Assembly: GCF_047974105.1 (NCBI RefSeq)
Contig: NZ_JBHYRS010000001.1
Location: 186,001-250,000 of the forward strand
Origin: Mitsuokella sp047974105
GTDB lineage: Bacteria; Bacillota; Negativicutes; Selenomonadales; Selenomonadaceae
Length of the DNA: 64,000 bases
Reading direction: 5' to 3'
A program made the position numbers and the translations under genes. A model generated the notes under the pieces. That model was not told the DNA's origin. It did no database searches and was given only the letters and a program-made list of their open reading frames with translations. Shown one piece after another: positions 1 to 9,460 of the stretch (position 1 is the first letter of the stretch; every line of letters begins with the position of its first letter).

Positions 1-1889
1 TCGATACGGCCGCGGCGGGAGTTCAGATCGCCGATGACATCGCCCATGTACTCTTCCGGTACGGTGACTTCGACTTTAACATACGGCTCAAGCAGAACCG
101 GATTTGCTTTTTCAGCACCATTGCGGAATGCCATGGAGCCGGCAACTTTGAATGCTGCCTCAGAGGAGTCGACTTCGTGGAAGGAACCATCGAAGACCGT
201 TGCTTTGATGTCGACCATCGGATAACCAGCAACAACGCCGGCTTCCATAGCCTGCTTAACACCATCTTCAATCGGCTTGATGAATTCTTTCGGGATAGCG
301 CCGCCGACAACCTTGTTCTCGAATGCGAAACCTTCGCCCGGTTCCTGCGGCTCGAGTTTGAGCCAGCAGTGACCATACTGGCCATGACCGCCGGACTGAC
401 GTACGAACTTACCTTCGGACTCAACGGATTTGCGGATCGTTTCACGATAAGCAACCTGCGGCTCGCCGACTTTGCATTCAACCTTGAATTCGCGTTTCAT
501 GCGGTCAACGATGATCTGGAGGTGAAGCTCGCCCATGCCGGAGATGATCGTCTGACCCGTTTCCTGGTCCGTGCGGACGCGGAACGTCGGATCTTCTTCA
601 GCGAGTTTCTGAAGAGCAACGCCCATCTTCTCCTGGTCGTTCTTCGTCGACGGCTCAACCGCAACGGAGATAACCGGATCCGGGAATACCATGGACTCGA
701 GGATGATCGGATGTTCTTCATCGCAGAGCGTATCACCAGTCGTCGTGTCTTTGAGGCCGACAGCTGCAGCGATATCACCGCTGTATACGCGCTCGATTTC
801 TTTACGATGGTTGGCATGCATCTGCAGGATACGGCCGATACGCTCTTTCTTGCCCTTCGTGGAGTTGTACACATAAGAGCCGCCATCGAGGATACCGGAG
901 TAAACGCGGAAGAATGCGAGTTTACCAACGAACGGATCCGTCATGATCTTGAATGCGAGTGCCGAGAACGGAGCCTCGTCACTTGCCGGACGATGATCTT
1001 CCTCGCCCGTTTCCGGGTTGACACCAGCGATCGGCGGGATATCCGTCGGAGCCGGCATGTAATCAACGATTGCATCGAGGAGCGGCTGAACGCCTTTATT
1101 GCGATAGGAAGTACCGCAGGTAACCGGGCAGAGTTTGCATGCGACCGTACCCTTGCGGATTACTGCCTTGATTTCATCTTCCGTGATGTCTTCGCCGCCG
1201 AGGTATTTTTCCATGAAGTCATCATCGAGCTCGGAAAGAGCCTCGAGGAGGATTTCGCGGTATTCCTCAGCCTGGTCTTTCATGTCATCCGGAATGGCAA
1301 CTTCGTCTTCGACTTTGCCGAGGTCGTCTTCATAGACGATGGCTTCCATCTTGACGAGGTCGATGATGCCTTTGAACGTATCTTCAGCGCCGATCGGCAG
1401 CTGGATTGCAACTGCGTTTGCGTTGAGGCGTTCTTTCATCATCTTGATGACATTGTAGAAGTCCGCGCCCGTGATGTCCATTTTGTTGACATATGCCATA
1501 CGCGGAACATTATAATTCTCAGCCTGACGCCAAACGGTCTCAGTCTGAGGCTCAACACCGCCGCGGGCAGTCAGAACTGCTACAGCGCCATCGAGTACAC
1601 GCAGGGAACGCTCAACCTCTACCGTGAAGTCCACGTGACCCGGCGTATCAATGATGTTGATGCGATGACCTTTCCAATGGCAGGTCGTTGCAGCGGACGT
1701 GATCGTGATACCACGCTCCTGCTCCTGAACCATCCAGTCCATCGTTGCAGCACCATCATGTACTTCACCGATCTTGTGGTTGACACCCGTGTAGAAGAGG
1801 ATACGTTCCGTGGTCGTCGTCTTACCGGCATCGATGTGAGCCATGATACCGATGTTGCGAGTCTTTTCAAGGGAATACTCTCTTGCCAC
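1..1889 (-). CDS. fusA: Elongation factor G, 3' end outside window
   Basis: Translocation GTPase that moves tRNA-mRNA through the ribosome. The minus strand stays open for 629 codons from a GTG at 1889. It starts MAREYSLEKTRNIGIMAHID and carries the G1 loop AHIDAGKT (about residues 17-24), DTPGHVDF (near 1650) and NKMD (near 1480). The start is set by a GGAGAA Shine-Dalgarno and by the conserved N-terminus. Typical EF-G is about 690 residues, so roughly the last 60 lie beyond base 1. It follows rpsG as in the usual bacterial str operon. Confidence 0.97.
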   Translation of the reverse strand, partial: MAREYSLEKTRNIGIMAHIDAGKTTTTERILFYTGVNHKIGEVHDGAATMDWMVQEQERGITITSAATTCHWKGHRINIIDTPGHVDFTVEVERSLRVLDGAVAVLTARGGVEPQTETVWRQAENYNVPRMAYVNKMDITGADFYNVIKMMKERLNANAVAIQLPIGAEDTFKGIIDLVKMEAIVYEDDLGKVEDEVAIPDDMKDQAEEYREILLEALSELDDDFMEKYLGGEDITEDEIKAVIRKGTVACKLCPVTCGTSYRNKGVQPLLDAIVDYMPAPTDIPPIAGVNPETGEEDHRPASDEAPFSALAFKIMTDPFVGKLAFFRVYSGILDGGSYVYNSTKGKKERIGRILQMHANHRKEIERVYSGDIAAAVGLKDTTTGDTLCDEEHPIILESMVFPDPVISVAVEPSTKNDQEKMGVALQKLAEEDPTFRVRTDQETGQTIISGMGELHLQIIVDRMKREFKVECKVGEPQVAYRETIRKSVESEGKFVRQSGGHGQYGHCWLKLEPQEPGEGFAFENKVVGGAIPKEFIKPIEDGVKQAMEAGVVAGYPMVDIKATVFDGSFHEVDSSEAAFKVAGSMAFRNGAEKANPVLLEPYVKVEVTVPEEYMGDVIGDLNSRRGRI

Positions 1890-1917
1890 TTTCTTTGTTC
1901 TCCTTCTCTATCTGTCC

Positions 1918-1935
1918 CTTCTATTATAATAGAAG
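1918..1935. repeat. 18-bp perfect palindrome between rpsG and fusA
   Basis: CTTCTATTATAATAGAAG is its own reverse complement and contains TATAAT on both strands. It sits in the 57-bp gap between rpsG and fusA. It could act as a weak internal -10 element for fusA or as an unstructured spacer; there is no loop for a stable hairpin and no convincing -35 was found. Confidence 0.5.
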
Positions 1936-1946
1936 AAACATGCGTA

Positions 1947-2417
1947 TTACCAACGATAGTGAGCGAAAGCCTTGTTGGCTTCTGCCATCTTATGCGTATC
2001 TTCCTTCTTCTTGATAGCTGCGCCAGTGTTGTTGGCTGCATCCATCAGCTCACCGGAAAGACGCTCATCCATCGTCTTCTCACCGCGGAGACGAGCATAA
2101 TTGACGATCCAGCGGATGCCGAGAGTCATACGGCGGTCCGGACGGACCTCAACCGGAACCTGGTAGTTAGCACCACCGACGCGGCGTGCGCGAACCTCGA
2201 GGACCGGCATAACATTTTTGAGAGCAGTCTCAAAAACTTCGAGAGGATCCTTGCCCGTCTTGGCACGGATCGTCTCAAACGCATCATAAACGACGCGCTC
2301 AGCAACGCTCTTCTTACCGGAAAGCATTACTTTATTGATGAATTTCGTAACCGTCTTGCTGTGGTACACCGGATCCGGCAGTACGTCACGCTTTGGTACG
2401 GAACCTTTTCTTGGCAT
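1947..2417 (-). CDS. rpsG: 30S ribosomal protein S7
   Basis: 156-residue small-subunit protein that nucleates assembly of the 16S rRNA 3' domain. It starts MPRKGSVPKRDVLPDPVY and ends HKMAEANKAFAHYRW, both typical S7 ends. Length equals the family norm. It lies between rpsL and fusA in the str operon and has a GGAGG-type ribosome site upstream of the ATG. Confidence 0.98.
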   Translation of the reverse strand: MPRKGSVPKRDVLPDPVYHSKTVTKFINKVMLSGKKSVAERVVYDAFETIRAKTGKDPLEVFETALKNVMPVLEVRARRVGGANYQVPVEVRPDRRMTLGIRWIVNYARLRGEKTMDERLSGELMDAANNTGAAIKKKEDTHKMAEANKAFAHYRW

Positions 2418-2471
2418 TGTTTTACCTCCTTCTTCATTAGCATTTTTCCTGCCTAAGCAGGAACCGTTTCA

Positions 2472-2855
2472 TTATTTCTTCTTCGCTTTTGCTTTCTTCG
2501 CACCGTACTTGGAACGGCCCTGGCCGCGATCCTGCACACCGGCAGTATCGAGCGAGCCGCGGATGATGTGGTAACGAACACCTGGCAGGTCCTTAACACG
2601 ACCGCCGCGAATCAGAACAACGCTATGCTCCTGAAGATTATGACCAATGCCTGGGATGTATGCGGTAACCTCGATGCTGTTCGTCAAACGAACACGGGCA
2701 ACCTTACGCAGAGCCGAGTTCGGCTTTTTCGGCGTAGACGTGTAAACACGCGTGCAAACACCACGTTTCTGCGGGCAATTCTTGAGTGCTGGTGCTTTGG
2801 ACTTCTCCTGCATGCTCTTTCTGCTCTTACGAACTAACTGATTGATAGTAGGCAT
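2472..2855 (-). CDS. rpsL: 30S ribosomal protein S12
   Basis: 127-residue decoding-centre protein. The ATG at 2855 is chosen because MPTINQLVRKSRK is the conserved start and is preceded by AAGGAGGTGC; an in-frame ATG 21 bases upstream would overlap the ribosome site. The conserved PKKPNSALRK segment (streptomycin-contact region) is intact. First universally conserved gene of the str operon after the L7Ae-like gene. Confidence 0.98.
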   Translation of the reverse strand: MPTINQLVRKSRKSMQEKSKAPALKNCPQKRGVCTRVYTSTPKKPNSALRKVARVRLTNSIEVTAYIPGIGHNLQEHSVVLIRGGRVKDLPGVRYHIIRGSLDTAGVQDRGQGRSKYGAKKAKAKKK

Positions 2856-2925
2856 ACATGCACCTCCTTCCTTCATATTGAGAATTTATTATTTATTAAA
2901 ACCCCGAAGCAAAGCTCCTGAGTTT

Positions 2926-3183
2926 TTAACAAATAGGCTGTTTGAGGACTGCCGCGGCTGCCGCGCCGACTTCGATGCCACAAGCGTGGCCGAGGTCTGC
3001 CATCGTCACTGCATGTTCTACGGGAACGCTGTGTTCCTCGCAGAGCTTCATGAGCGGCTCCGTGACCCGCACATCGGCGTCATCCGCAAGGAAGACGTTT
3101 TCTGCATCGCCACGTTTCACAGCTTTGGAAACCTGCTTGATACCCATCACCCGATTGGCACTTTTCAGTGCATCCAGTGTCAT
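2926..3183 (-). CDS. L7Ae-family ribosomal/K-turn protein (YbxF type)
   Basis: About 85 residues, MTLDALKSANRVMGIKQVSK at the start, matching the L7Ae/L30e/S12e fold seen in small Firmicute proteins that bind kink-turn RNA. Its place directly upstream of rpsL is the same as ybxF in Bacillus. A GTG at 3192 is also in frame, but the AGGAG motif lies about 10 nt before the ATG at 3183 and only 1 nt before the GTG, so the ATG is preferred. Role in ribosome or RNA binding is inferred from family. Confidence 0.88.
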   Translation of the reverse strand: MTLDALKSANRVMGIKQVSKAVKRGDAENVFLADDADVRVTEPLMKLCEEHSVPVEHAVTMADLGHACGIEVGAAAAAVLKQPIC

Positions 3184-3236
3184 TGCTTTCACTCTCCTGT
3201 ATCACTAAATCGTGCGCTTAAATCAGGCACTCCTAT

Positions 3237-3265
3237 AATATAACACCCTCCAAAACCCTTGTCAA
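3237..3265 (-). promoter_or_regulatory. Promoter of the str operon
   Basis: On the minus strand TTGACA, a 17-bp spacer and TATATT lie about 50 bp upstream of the L7Ae-like start. This is a near-consensus sigma-70/SigA promoter in the right place for the ribosomal operon. Confidence 0.8.
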
Positions 3266-3318
3266 CACTTATTTTATAAAGATTTGTGTGTACACGTTGT
3301 CTAGCGTGTCTTTTTTAT

Positions 3319-3349
3319 ATTATAACACAAAAACAGGTCTTTTTGTCTA
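3319..3349 (-). promoter_or_regulatory. Possible second upstream promoter of the str operon
   Basis: TAGACA, a 19-bp spacer and TATAAT preceded by TG (extended -10) lie about 80 bp upstream of the main promoter, on the same strand. The spacer is long, so this is tentative. Tandem promoters are common for ribosomal operons. Confidence 0.4.
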
Positions 3350-3380
3350 TTTTACAAGGACAGCTTATAAAAAAGATTAC

Positions 3381-3414
3381 AAAAAACAGGAGCCTGTTCT
3401 AGCGCAGGCTCCTG
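3381..3414 (-). terminator. Terminator of tkt
   Basis: Perfect 10-bp stem CAGGAGCCTG/CAGGCTCCTG with an 8-base loop followed by T6 on the minus strand, about 30 bp after the tkt stop. Confidence 0.92.
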
Positions 3415-3443
3415 CAGTATACAAGTTCCCTCACGGGAATTTT

Positions 3444-5450
3444 TTATTCGTTGTTGGCAGCGATGACCTTCATCGCAACTTCTGCAACATGCTCTTTCGT
3501 GAAGCCGAACTTCTTAAAGAGCTGAGCAGCCGGTGCCGAAGCGCCGAAGCTTTCCATGCAGACCGTCGCACCGTCGAGGCCGACATAGCGGCCCCAGCCA
3601 AAGCTCGAAAGCGCTTCGACAGCGACGCGGGCGCGGACTTTCTTCGGCAGGACGCTCTCTTTATAAGCAGCATCCTGTTTCTCAAAGAGGTCCATGCACG
3701 GCATCGAGACAACGCGGACATCGAGGCCGCTCTTGCCGAGTTCCTTCTGGGCTTCGATCGCCAGCGAGACCTCAGAGCCCGTAGCAATGAGGATGCCGTC
3801 CATGTTCTCAGCATCGTGTGCTTCCGAAACGACATACGCCCCCTTGAGGGCTTCCTTCGAGGAACCCGGCAGCTGCGGCAGGGCTTGGCGCGTGAGTACG
3901 AGGGCCGTCGGAGTCTTCGTGGCCGTAGCGGCGAGGTACCAGCCGGCAGCCGTCTCCGTGGCATCAGCCGGACGGAAGACGTTGATATTCGGCAGCGAAC
4001 GCAGCATGGCGAGCTGCTCAATCGGCTCATGCGTCGGGCCGTCTTCGCCAACGCCGATGCTGTCATGCGTGAAGACATACGTCACAGGAATGCCCATGAG
4101 TGCTGCGAGGCGGACCATCGGCTTCGTGTAATCACTGAAGACGAAGAAGGTCGCGACATAAGCGCGCAGGCCGCCGTGCAGCGTCAGGCCGTTGGCGATG
4201 GCTGCCATGGCGAGCTCGCGGACGCCGAAGTGCAGGTTGCGGCCCGCATAGTTCGTCTTGCTGAAGTCGCCCTCGCCTTCCATATGCGTCTTATTGGACG
4301 GCGCGAGGTCGGCGCTGCCGCCGATGAGGTTCGGCATGATGTCTTTGAGACGGTTGATCATCTTGCCGGACAGATTGCGCGTAGCGACGGCCTTGTCCTC
4401 ATAAGCCCAGAATTCGTCGTTGTTGTAGAGGGCCTCGGCGTTGACGGCCGTGTGGTATTTCTCCCAGCGTGCCTTGTCTTCCGGGAACTTCTCGCAGTAC
4501 TCGGCAAACATCTTGTTCCAGGCTTCTTCAGCAGCCTCGCCCTTCTTGGCGAGCTCTGCATAGTGGTCGTAAACATCCTGCGGGATGTTGAAGGACTTAT
4601 CCGGCTCCGGCCAGCCGAGGTTCTCCTTCATGGCCTTGACGTTCTCTTCGCCGAGCGGCTCGCCGTGAGCACTGGCCTTGCCCTGCTTTGCCGGGCAGCC
4701 GTAGCCAATCAGCGTCTTGACCGTGATGAAGGACGGATGTTCTTTATCGGCCTTGGCTTCTTCAATGGCCTTGCCGATGGCCTCGAGGTCGTTGCCGTCC
4801 TCAACCGTGATGGTCTGGAAGCCGAACGCACGCATGCGGGCCTGAACATTTTCCGTGAAGGCGATATTCGTGCTGCCCTCGATGGAAATCTTATTGGAAT
4901 CGTAGAGAATGATAAGCTTCGACAGGCCGAGTGTGCCAGCGAGCGAGAACGCCTCGGAGGAAATGCCCTCCATCATGCAGCCGTCGCCGCCGAGTGCGAA
5001 CGTGTAGTGGTCGACGACCGGATAGCCCGGACGGTTGAACATCGAAGCGAGATGTGCCTCAGCCATGGCCATGCCGACAGCCATGCCCATGCCGGCGCCG
5101 AGCGGGCCCGTCGTGGCTTCAACACCGACCGTGTGGCCGTACTCCGGATGGCCCGGCGTCAGCGAGCCGTCCTGACGGAACTGTTTCATGTCGTCCATCG
5201 TCAGGCCGTAGCCATAGAAATGGAGCAGCGAGTAAAGAAGCGTCGAACCATGGCCGCCGGACAGGATGAAACGGTCGCGGTTGGCCCATTTCGGGTCCTT
5301 CGCATTATGGTTCATGTGGTTGGCCCAGAGCTCATAAGCCATCGGTGCGCTGCCAAGGGGCAGGCCCGGATGACCGGATTTTGCTTTCTGGATGGCATCC
5401 GCTGCAAGAACACGGATGGCGTTTACGCATTTGGTGTCGATGTTACTCAA
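3444..5450 (-). CDS. tkt: Transketolase
   Basis: 668-residue thiamine diphosphate enzyme of the non-oxidative pentose phosphate pathway. Visible marks are the N-terminal HPGLPLGSAPMAYELW region, the thiamine motif GGDGCMMEG (about 155-165), HDSIGVGEDGPTHEP and the C-terminal transketolase domain ending KVIAANNE. Length is normal. It begins with a TTG at 5450 placed nine bases after AAGGAGA. It stands alone between the str operon and aroH with its own terminator. Confidence 0.97.
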   Translation of the reverse strand: MSNIDTKCVNAIRVLAADAIQKAKSGHPGLPLGSAPMAYELWANHMNHNAKDPKWANRDRFILSGGHGSTLLYSLLHFYGYGLTMDDMKQFRQDGSLTPGHPEYGHTVGVEATTGPLGAGMGMAVGMAMAEAHLASMFNRPGYPVVDHYTFALGGDGCMMEGISSEAFSLAGTLGLSKLIILYDSNKISIEGSTNIAFTENVQARMRAFGFQTITVEDGNDLEAIGKAIEEAKADKEHPSFITVKTLIGYGCPAKQGKASAHGEPLGEENVKAMKENLGWPEPDKSFNIPQDVYDHYAELAKKGEAAEEAWNKMFAEYCEKFPEDKARWEKYHTAVNAEALYNNDEFWAYEDKAVATRNLSGKMINRLKDIMPNLIGGSADLAPSNKTHMEGEGDFSKTNYAGRNLHFGVRELAMAAIANGLTLHGGLRAYVATFFVFSDYTKPMVRLAALMGIPVTYVFTHDSIGVGEDGPTHEPIEQLAMLRSLPNINVFRPADATETAAGWYLAATATKTPTALVLTRQALPQLPGSSKEALKGAYVVSEAHDAENMDGILIATGSEVSLAIEAQKELGKSGLDVRVVSMPCMDLFEKQDAAYKESVLPKKVRARVAVEALSSFGWGRYVGLDGATVCMESFGASAPAAQLFKKFGFTKEHVAEVAMKVIAANNE

Positions 5451-5584
5451 AGTGTATCTCTCCTTACCACTTGATTCTGAAAATTCCTAATGAATCCTCT
5501 CACAAGGTATATTCTACAAGATTTTCTAGGAAAAGTACAGGGGCCATTTCAAAAATTTATGACCTGATATCAATTCCATATCGT

Positions 5585-5947
5585 TCAGGCGATGTCAGGA
5601 CGCAGGGAAACCGCGCGTCCCATATAGACGTGATGGATATCCGCCTGCTTTTTCTCCGTATCTGCGAGCACAAGCACGCGGATGCACATCGGCAGACTGC
5701 CTTCGATGGCACACTGGCGCGCATCGAAGAGCGGCACAAGGTCAAAGCCCGGCAGTTTCCGTACACCGGCCGTCGGAAATGCCGCCGTGAGGTCCTCCGT
5801 CATGCTGAAGATCACCGCGCCGATCTCCTCCGTATGCAGTTCATTTTTGGCCAGCAGCTCTTTCATCATCGCCGCTGCTGCCTGCCAGATTTCTTCCTTT
5901 TCATTGTGCTCCACAGTCGTCGCACCGCGTATGCCTCTCATGCTCAT
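5585..5947 (-). CDS. aroH: Chorismate mutase, AroH type
   Basis: 120-residue monofunctional enzyme that converts chorismate to prephenate for phenylalanine and tyrosine. It begins MSMRGIRGATTVEHNEKEEI, the hallmark AroH start with the catalytic Arg near residue 7, and keeps IRVLVLADT with the second active-site Arg near residue 90. The trimeric AroH class is typical of Firmicutes. It is a single gene, upstream of tkt on the same strand but separated by about 130 bp. Confidence 0.93.
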   Translation of the reverse strand: MSMRGIRGATTVEHNEKEEIWQAAAAMMKELLAKNELHTEEIGAVIFSMTEDLTAAFPTAGVRKLPGFDLVPLFDARQCAIEGSLPMCIRVLVLADTEKKQADIHHVYMGRAVSLRPDIA

Positions 5948-5968
5948 GCTCGTTCTTCCTTCCCAGAT

Positions 5969-5996
5969 ACTGTACTTCCAGATACCATATTGTCAA
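5969..5996 (-). promoter_or_regulatory. Probable aroH promoter
   Basis: TTGACA, a 16-bp spacer and TACAGT on the minus strand, about 20 bp before the aroH start codon. The -35 is perfect; the -10 is weaker and the leader would be short. Confidence 0.5.
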
Positions 5997-6074
5997 TGCC
6001 TGAACCAAAACAAAAATTTCTTATGTTCATTGTCATTCTATCATGTCCTCTCAAAACGCGCCACTCAAAATAAA

Positions 6075-6102
6075 AAGACCTGCCGCAAAAGCAGCAGGTC
6101 TT
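6075..6102 (-). terminator. Terminator of the UbiB-family gene
   Basis: Stem AAGACCTGC/GCAGGTCTT with a further partial pairing inside and a T-rich tail (TTTTTATTTT) on the minus strand, 20-50 bp after the stop codon. Confidence 0.88.
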
Positions 6103-6124
6103 CATTGACCATTTTATATTTTTG

Positions 6125-7726
6125 TCAGACGCCCTTGTGAATTTCCCAGATGATGCGGATGCTCAGGAAAAAGGCAATGAGGTAGCCCACAAAGCCGAGC
6201 AGCGGGATTTCCATGATTTTCGGGGTCATATTCGTCGTGCAGATGGTGCTTGAACCTAAAAGCAGGGCTGCACAGAGCACGGCCAAAATGATTTTGTTGA
6301 TCATCTTGTCGAGTCGGTTTAAGGGCTCTTCCGAGCCCGTCAGGTCGAGATTGACCTTGGTCTGGCCGCTCATCGTCATCTTCAGGATGTCCGAGATCTG
6401 TTCGGGCAGCTGGGCCGACTTGCGCATGAGCACGAGGCCTTCGCGCTTGACCTTGTCCATTTCGTCGCGCCAGCTGAAATTCTTCTTGAAGTCAAGGGAC
6501 AGGCTCTTGGCGAAAATCTCCACAAAGCTGACCTTCGGGCAGCAGAGGCGCATGACGCCCTCGATGGTCAGCACGCCGCGCGCGAACATCGAGAGCCCCT
6601 GCGGGCAGGCGATGTGATGGACGCGCAGGATGTTCATGATCTGGCGCGTCAAAACGCCCATCTGCAGCGAATTGAAGTCAAGCGAGCTGTACTGCGCCAT
6701 CATGGCATCGATGTCCTGATACAGGGCCGTGTGATTGATGCGGCCGCGCACGACACCGAGTGACAGCACGGCTGCCTTCATTTCAAACGTATCGTGATTC
6801 GCGAGGGCCAGTACCGCCTTGCGGATGGAAAGGCGGTCACGGCTCGAGAGCCTGCCGACCATGCCGAGGTCGAGCCAGATGATGCGGCCGTTGCGAATCC
6901 AGATATTGCCGGGATGCGGGTCCGCGTGGAAAAAACCGTCCTCGATGATCTGCTTGACGTAATTTTCGCCGAGATGGCGGCCGAGCTGATTGATATCGTA
7001 GCCATTGGCGCGCAGGGCATCGAAATCATCGATGCGGATGCCGTCGATGAATTCAAGCACGAGGATGTGCTGGGTCGAGAGCTGACGGTAGACCTTTGGG
7101 CAGCCGACGTAGTCGACATCGCGGTTCAGGTGCTCGAATTCTTCGATATGGTCCGCCTCCATGAGAAAGTCCATCTCCTGCTTGGCAATGGTCCACATCT
7201 CATCGAGCACCATGTTGAAATCGAGGACATCCTGCGAATGACTGATGATCTTGAGGAGGGTCGCCGCACGCTTTAACAGCACGATATCCTTGCTCATGAT
7301 TTCGTAAATGCCGGGGCGCTGGACCTTGACGACGACTTTCTCGCCCGTGGTCAGCACGGCGCGGTGTACCTGCGCAATGCTAGCCGATCCTAGAGCCTCT
7401 TCGTCGATGAACTCAAAAATCTGATTCCAGCGGCGGCTGTATTCGCGTTCAATCACCTCGAGGATGACGTGGAACGGCAGCGGCTTGGCGCCGGTCTGCA
7501 GCTTCATGAGCTCATCGCAGTACTCCGGCGGCAGAAAGTCGGGGCGCATGCTCATGATCTGTCCGAGCTTGACAAAGGTCGGGCCGAGGTCCTCAAGGAC
7601 CTGACGCAGTTTGACAGGCGTCATGCCGCGCACGACCTCGCGCTTTCTAAGAACCGCAATCATTTCCCGCAGGCGCGCCGTGGCACCTGCATCCTCTATC
7701 GCATTCTGCAAGAATTTATCGAGCAT
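6125..7726 (-). CDS. ABC1/UbiB-family atypical kinase (AarF)
   Basis: 533-residue protein-kinase-like protein. Motifs seen are the KxGQ segment FVKLGQIMSMRPDFLPP (about 51-67), the alanine-rich nucleotide loop EALGSASIAQVHRA, VVVKVQRPG, and HADPHPGNIWIRNGR followed by IWLDLGMVG, the catalytic and metal-binding loops. Two hydrophobic segments end the protein, as in membrane-anchored UbiB/AarF. Family members support quinone biosynthesis or lipid handling; which applies in this anaerobe is unknown. It precedes no quinone gene here and lies 12 bp after the ABC-F gene on the same strand, so they may be cotranscribed. Confidence 0.9.
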   Translation of the reverse strand: MLDKFLQNAIEDAGATARLREMIAVLRKREVVRGMTPVKLRQVLEDLGPTFVKLGQIMSMRPDFLPPEYCDELMKLQTGAKPLPFHVILEVIEREYSRRWNQIFEFIDEEALGSASIAQVHRAVLTTGEKVVVKVQRPGIYEIMSKDIVLLKRAATLLKIISHSQDVLDFNMVLDEMWTIAKQEMDFLMEADHIEEFEHLNRDVDYVGCPKVYRQLSTQHILVLEFIDGIRIDDFDALRANGYDINQLGRHLGENYVKQIIEDGFFHADPHPGNIWIRNGRIIWLDLGMVGRLSSRDRLSIRKAVLALANHDTFEMKAAVLSLGVVRGRINHTALYQDIDAMMAQYSSLDFNSLQMGVLTRQIMNILRVHHIACPQGLSMFARGVLTIEGVMRLCCPKVSFVEIFAKSLSLDFKKNFSWRDEMDKVKREGLVLMRKSAQLPEQISDILKMTMSGQTKVNLDLTGSEEPLNRLDKMINKIILAVLCAALLLGSSTICTTNMTPKIMEIPLLGFVGYLIAFFLSIRIIWEIHKGV

Positions 7727-7738
7727 AGGACCTTATCC

Positions 7739-9358
7739 TTACTTCTTATACTTCTCCTGAAGCTGCTGTTTGACCGTTTCATTCGCTAAGAAATCATCGT
7801 ACGTCGAGAGCCGGTCGACGACGCCGTCCGGCGTGATGTCGATGATGCGATTCGCAATCGTCTGCACGAACTGATGGTCGTGCGAGGCGAAAAGAGCCGT
7901 GCCCTTGAAGGCAATCAGGCCGTTGTTGAGTGCCGTGATGGACTCGAGGTCGAGGTGGTTCGTCGGCTCGTCGAGAATCAGCACGTTGGCACCCGAGAGC
8001 ATCATGCGCGAGAGCATGCAGCGCACGCGCTCACCGCCCGAGAGGACCGAAGCCTTTTTCTGGCTTTCCTCGCCCGAGAACAGCATGCGGCCGAGGAAGC
8101 CGCGCACGAACGTCTCGTCCGGATCCTTCGAATACTGGCGCAGCCAGTCGACGAGGTTCAGGTCCACGCCGTCAAAATACGCGGAGTTGTCGGATGGCAG
8201 ATATGCCTGTGTCGTCGTCACGCCCCATTTGAACGTGCCCTCGTCCGGCTGCTCCTCGCCCATGAGAATCTTGAAGAGCATCGTCTTGCCGAGCGTGTTC
8301 GGGCCGACAAAGGCGACTTTATCGCCGCGCTTCAGCGTGAAGCTGACGTTTTTGAGCACCTGCTCGCCGTCGACGGACTTTGAGATGCCGTCGACCTGCA
8401 GCAGCTGGTCGCCGGCCTCGCGGTCCGGCGTGAAGGCGATGTACGGATAACGGCGCGAAGACGGCTTGATATCCTCGACCTTGATTTTGTCGAGCAGCTT
8501 CTTGCGGCTCGTCGCCTGCTTGGATTTGGCGGCATTGGCGGCGAAACGCGCGATGAAGTTCTGCAGTTCCTTGATTTTCTCCTCGGCCTTCTTGTTCTGC
8601 TCCTTCTGCAGCTGCAGCGCGAGCTGGCTCGACTGGTACCAGAAATCGTAGTTGCCGGCGTAGAGCTTGATTTCGCCGTAGTCGACATCGCAGATGTACG
8701 TGCAGACCTGATTGAGGAAATGGCGGTCGTGCGAAACGACGATGACCGTGTTCGGGAAGTTCGCGAGGAAATCCTCGAGCCAGTTGATGGACTCGACATC
8801 GAGATGGTTCGTCGGCTCGTCGAGCAGCAGGATGTCCGGGCTGCCGAACAGGGCCTGAGCGAGCAGCACGCGGACTTTTTCCTTCGCCGTGAGGTCTGCC
8901 ATCTTCATCGTGTGCTCATTTTCCGGGATGCCGAGGCCATTCAAGAGGCGCGCAGCCTCGGATTCCGCGTCCCAGCCGTTGAGCTCGGCAAACTCCGCTT
9001 CAAGCTCCGAAGCACGCATGCCGTCCTCTTCCGAGAAATCCGGCTTGGCGTAAAGCGCGTCCTTCTCGTCCATGATTTCCACGAGGCGTTTGTGGCCCAT
9101 GATGACCGTGCGCAGGACCTCGTAATCATCGTAGGCGTAATGGTCCTGCTGCAGTACGGCGAGGCGTTCGCCCGGCGTGATTTCAATCGTGCCGCCCGTC
9201 GGCTCAATGTCGCCTGCCAGCAGCTTCAAAAATGTCGACTTGCCGGCGCCATTGGCACCGATGATGCCGTAGCAGTTGCCCGGCGTGAATTTGAGGTTGA
9301 CATCCTTGTAAAGGACACGTTTGCCAAACTGGAGGCTGACATTATTGACTGTAATCAT
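7739..9358 (-). CDS. ABC-F ATPase, YkpA/YbiT-like
   Basis: 539 residues with two ATP-binding cassettes and no membrane segment, the ABC-F architecture of ribosome-associated translation factors. First Walker A is GANGAGKST (about 35-43) with LLLDEPTNHLD; the second is GPNTLGKT with LSGGERVR and LILDEPTNHLD. The first cassette has LTAKEKVR instead of LSGGE, which matches the YkpA subfamily, as does the length. The inter-domain linker is rich in Lys and Glu (KEQNKKAEEKIKELQNF). Antibiotic protection cannot be inferred. It begins with ATG after a GGGATG ribosome site. Confidence 0.93.
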   Translation of the reverse strand: MITVNNVSLQFGKRVLYKDVNLKFTPGNCYGIIGANGAGKSTFLKLLAGDIEPTGGTIEITPGERLAVLQQDHYAYDDYEVLRTVIMGHKRLVEIMDEKDALYAKPDFSEEDGMRASELEAEFAELNGWDAESEAARLLNGLGIPENEHTMKMADLTAKEKVRVLLAQALFGSPDILLLDEPTNHLDVESINWLEDFLANFPNTVIVVSHDRHFLNQVCTYICDVDYGEIKLYAGNYDFWYQSSQLALQLQKEQNKKAEEKIKELQNFIARFAANAAKSKQATSRKKLLDKIKVEDIKPSSRRYPYIAFTPDREAGDQLLQVDGISKSVDGEQVLKNVSFTLKRGDKVAFVGPNTLGKTMLFKILMGEEQPDEGTFKWGVTTTQAYLPSDNSAYFDGVDLNLVDWLRQYSKDPDETFVRGFLGRMLFSGEESQKKASVLSGGERVRCMLSRMMLSGANVLILDEPTNHLDLESITALNNGLIAFKGTALFASHDHQFVQTIANRIIDITPDGVVDRLSTYDDFLANETVKQQLQEKYKK

Positions 9359-9428
9359 CTAGTGATTTCATCCCTTTCTAATAAAACAAACACGACAAAG
9401 ATATGTATGAATTCTTCTAATATAGTAT

Positions 9429-9446
9429 GGCTGCCCGAAGGCAGCC
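9429..9446 (-). terminator. Hairpin after the glucosaminidase gene
   Basis: GGCTGCC/GGCAGCC with a stable TTCG loop on the minus strand, 15 bp after the stop codon. There is no clear T-run, so it may be a weak terminator or 3' stabiliser. Confidence 0.45.
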
Positions 9447-9460
9447 TCATATTTCACTCG

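Noticed and set aside
177..2456. A long plus-strand open frame (759 codons) opposite fusA and rpsG
   Set aside because: It is antisense to two universally conserved genes, crosses both, and its product has no recognisable fold; it follows from codon bias.
3288..5474. A 728-codon plus-strand frame opposite tkt
   Set aside because: Shadow of transketolase with no own ribosome site and no known features.
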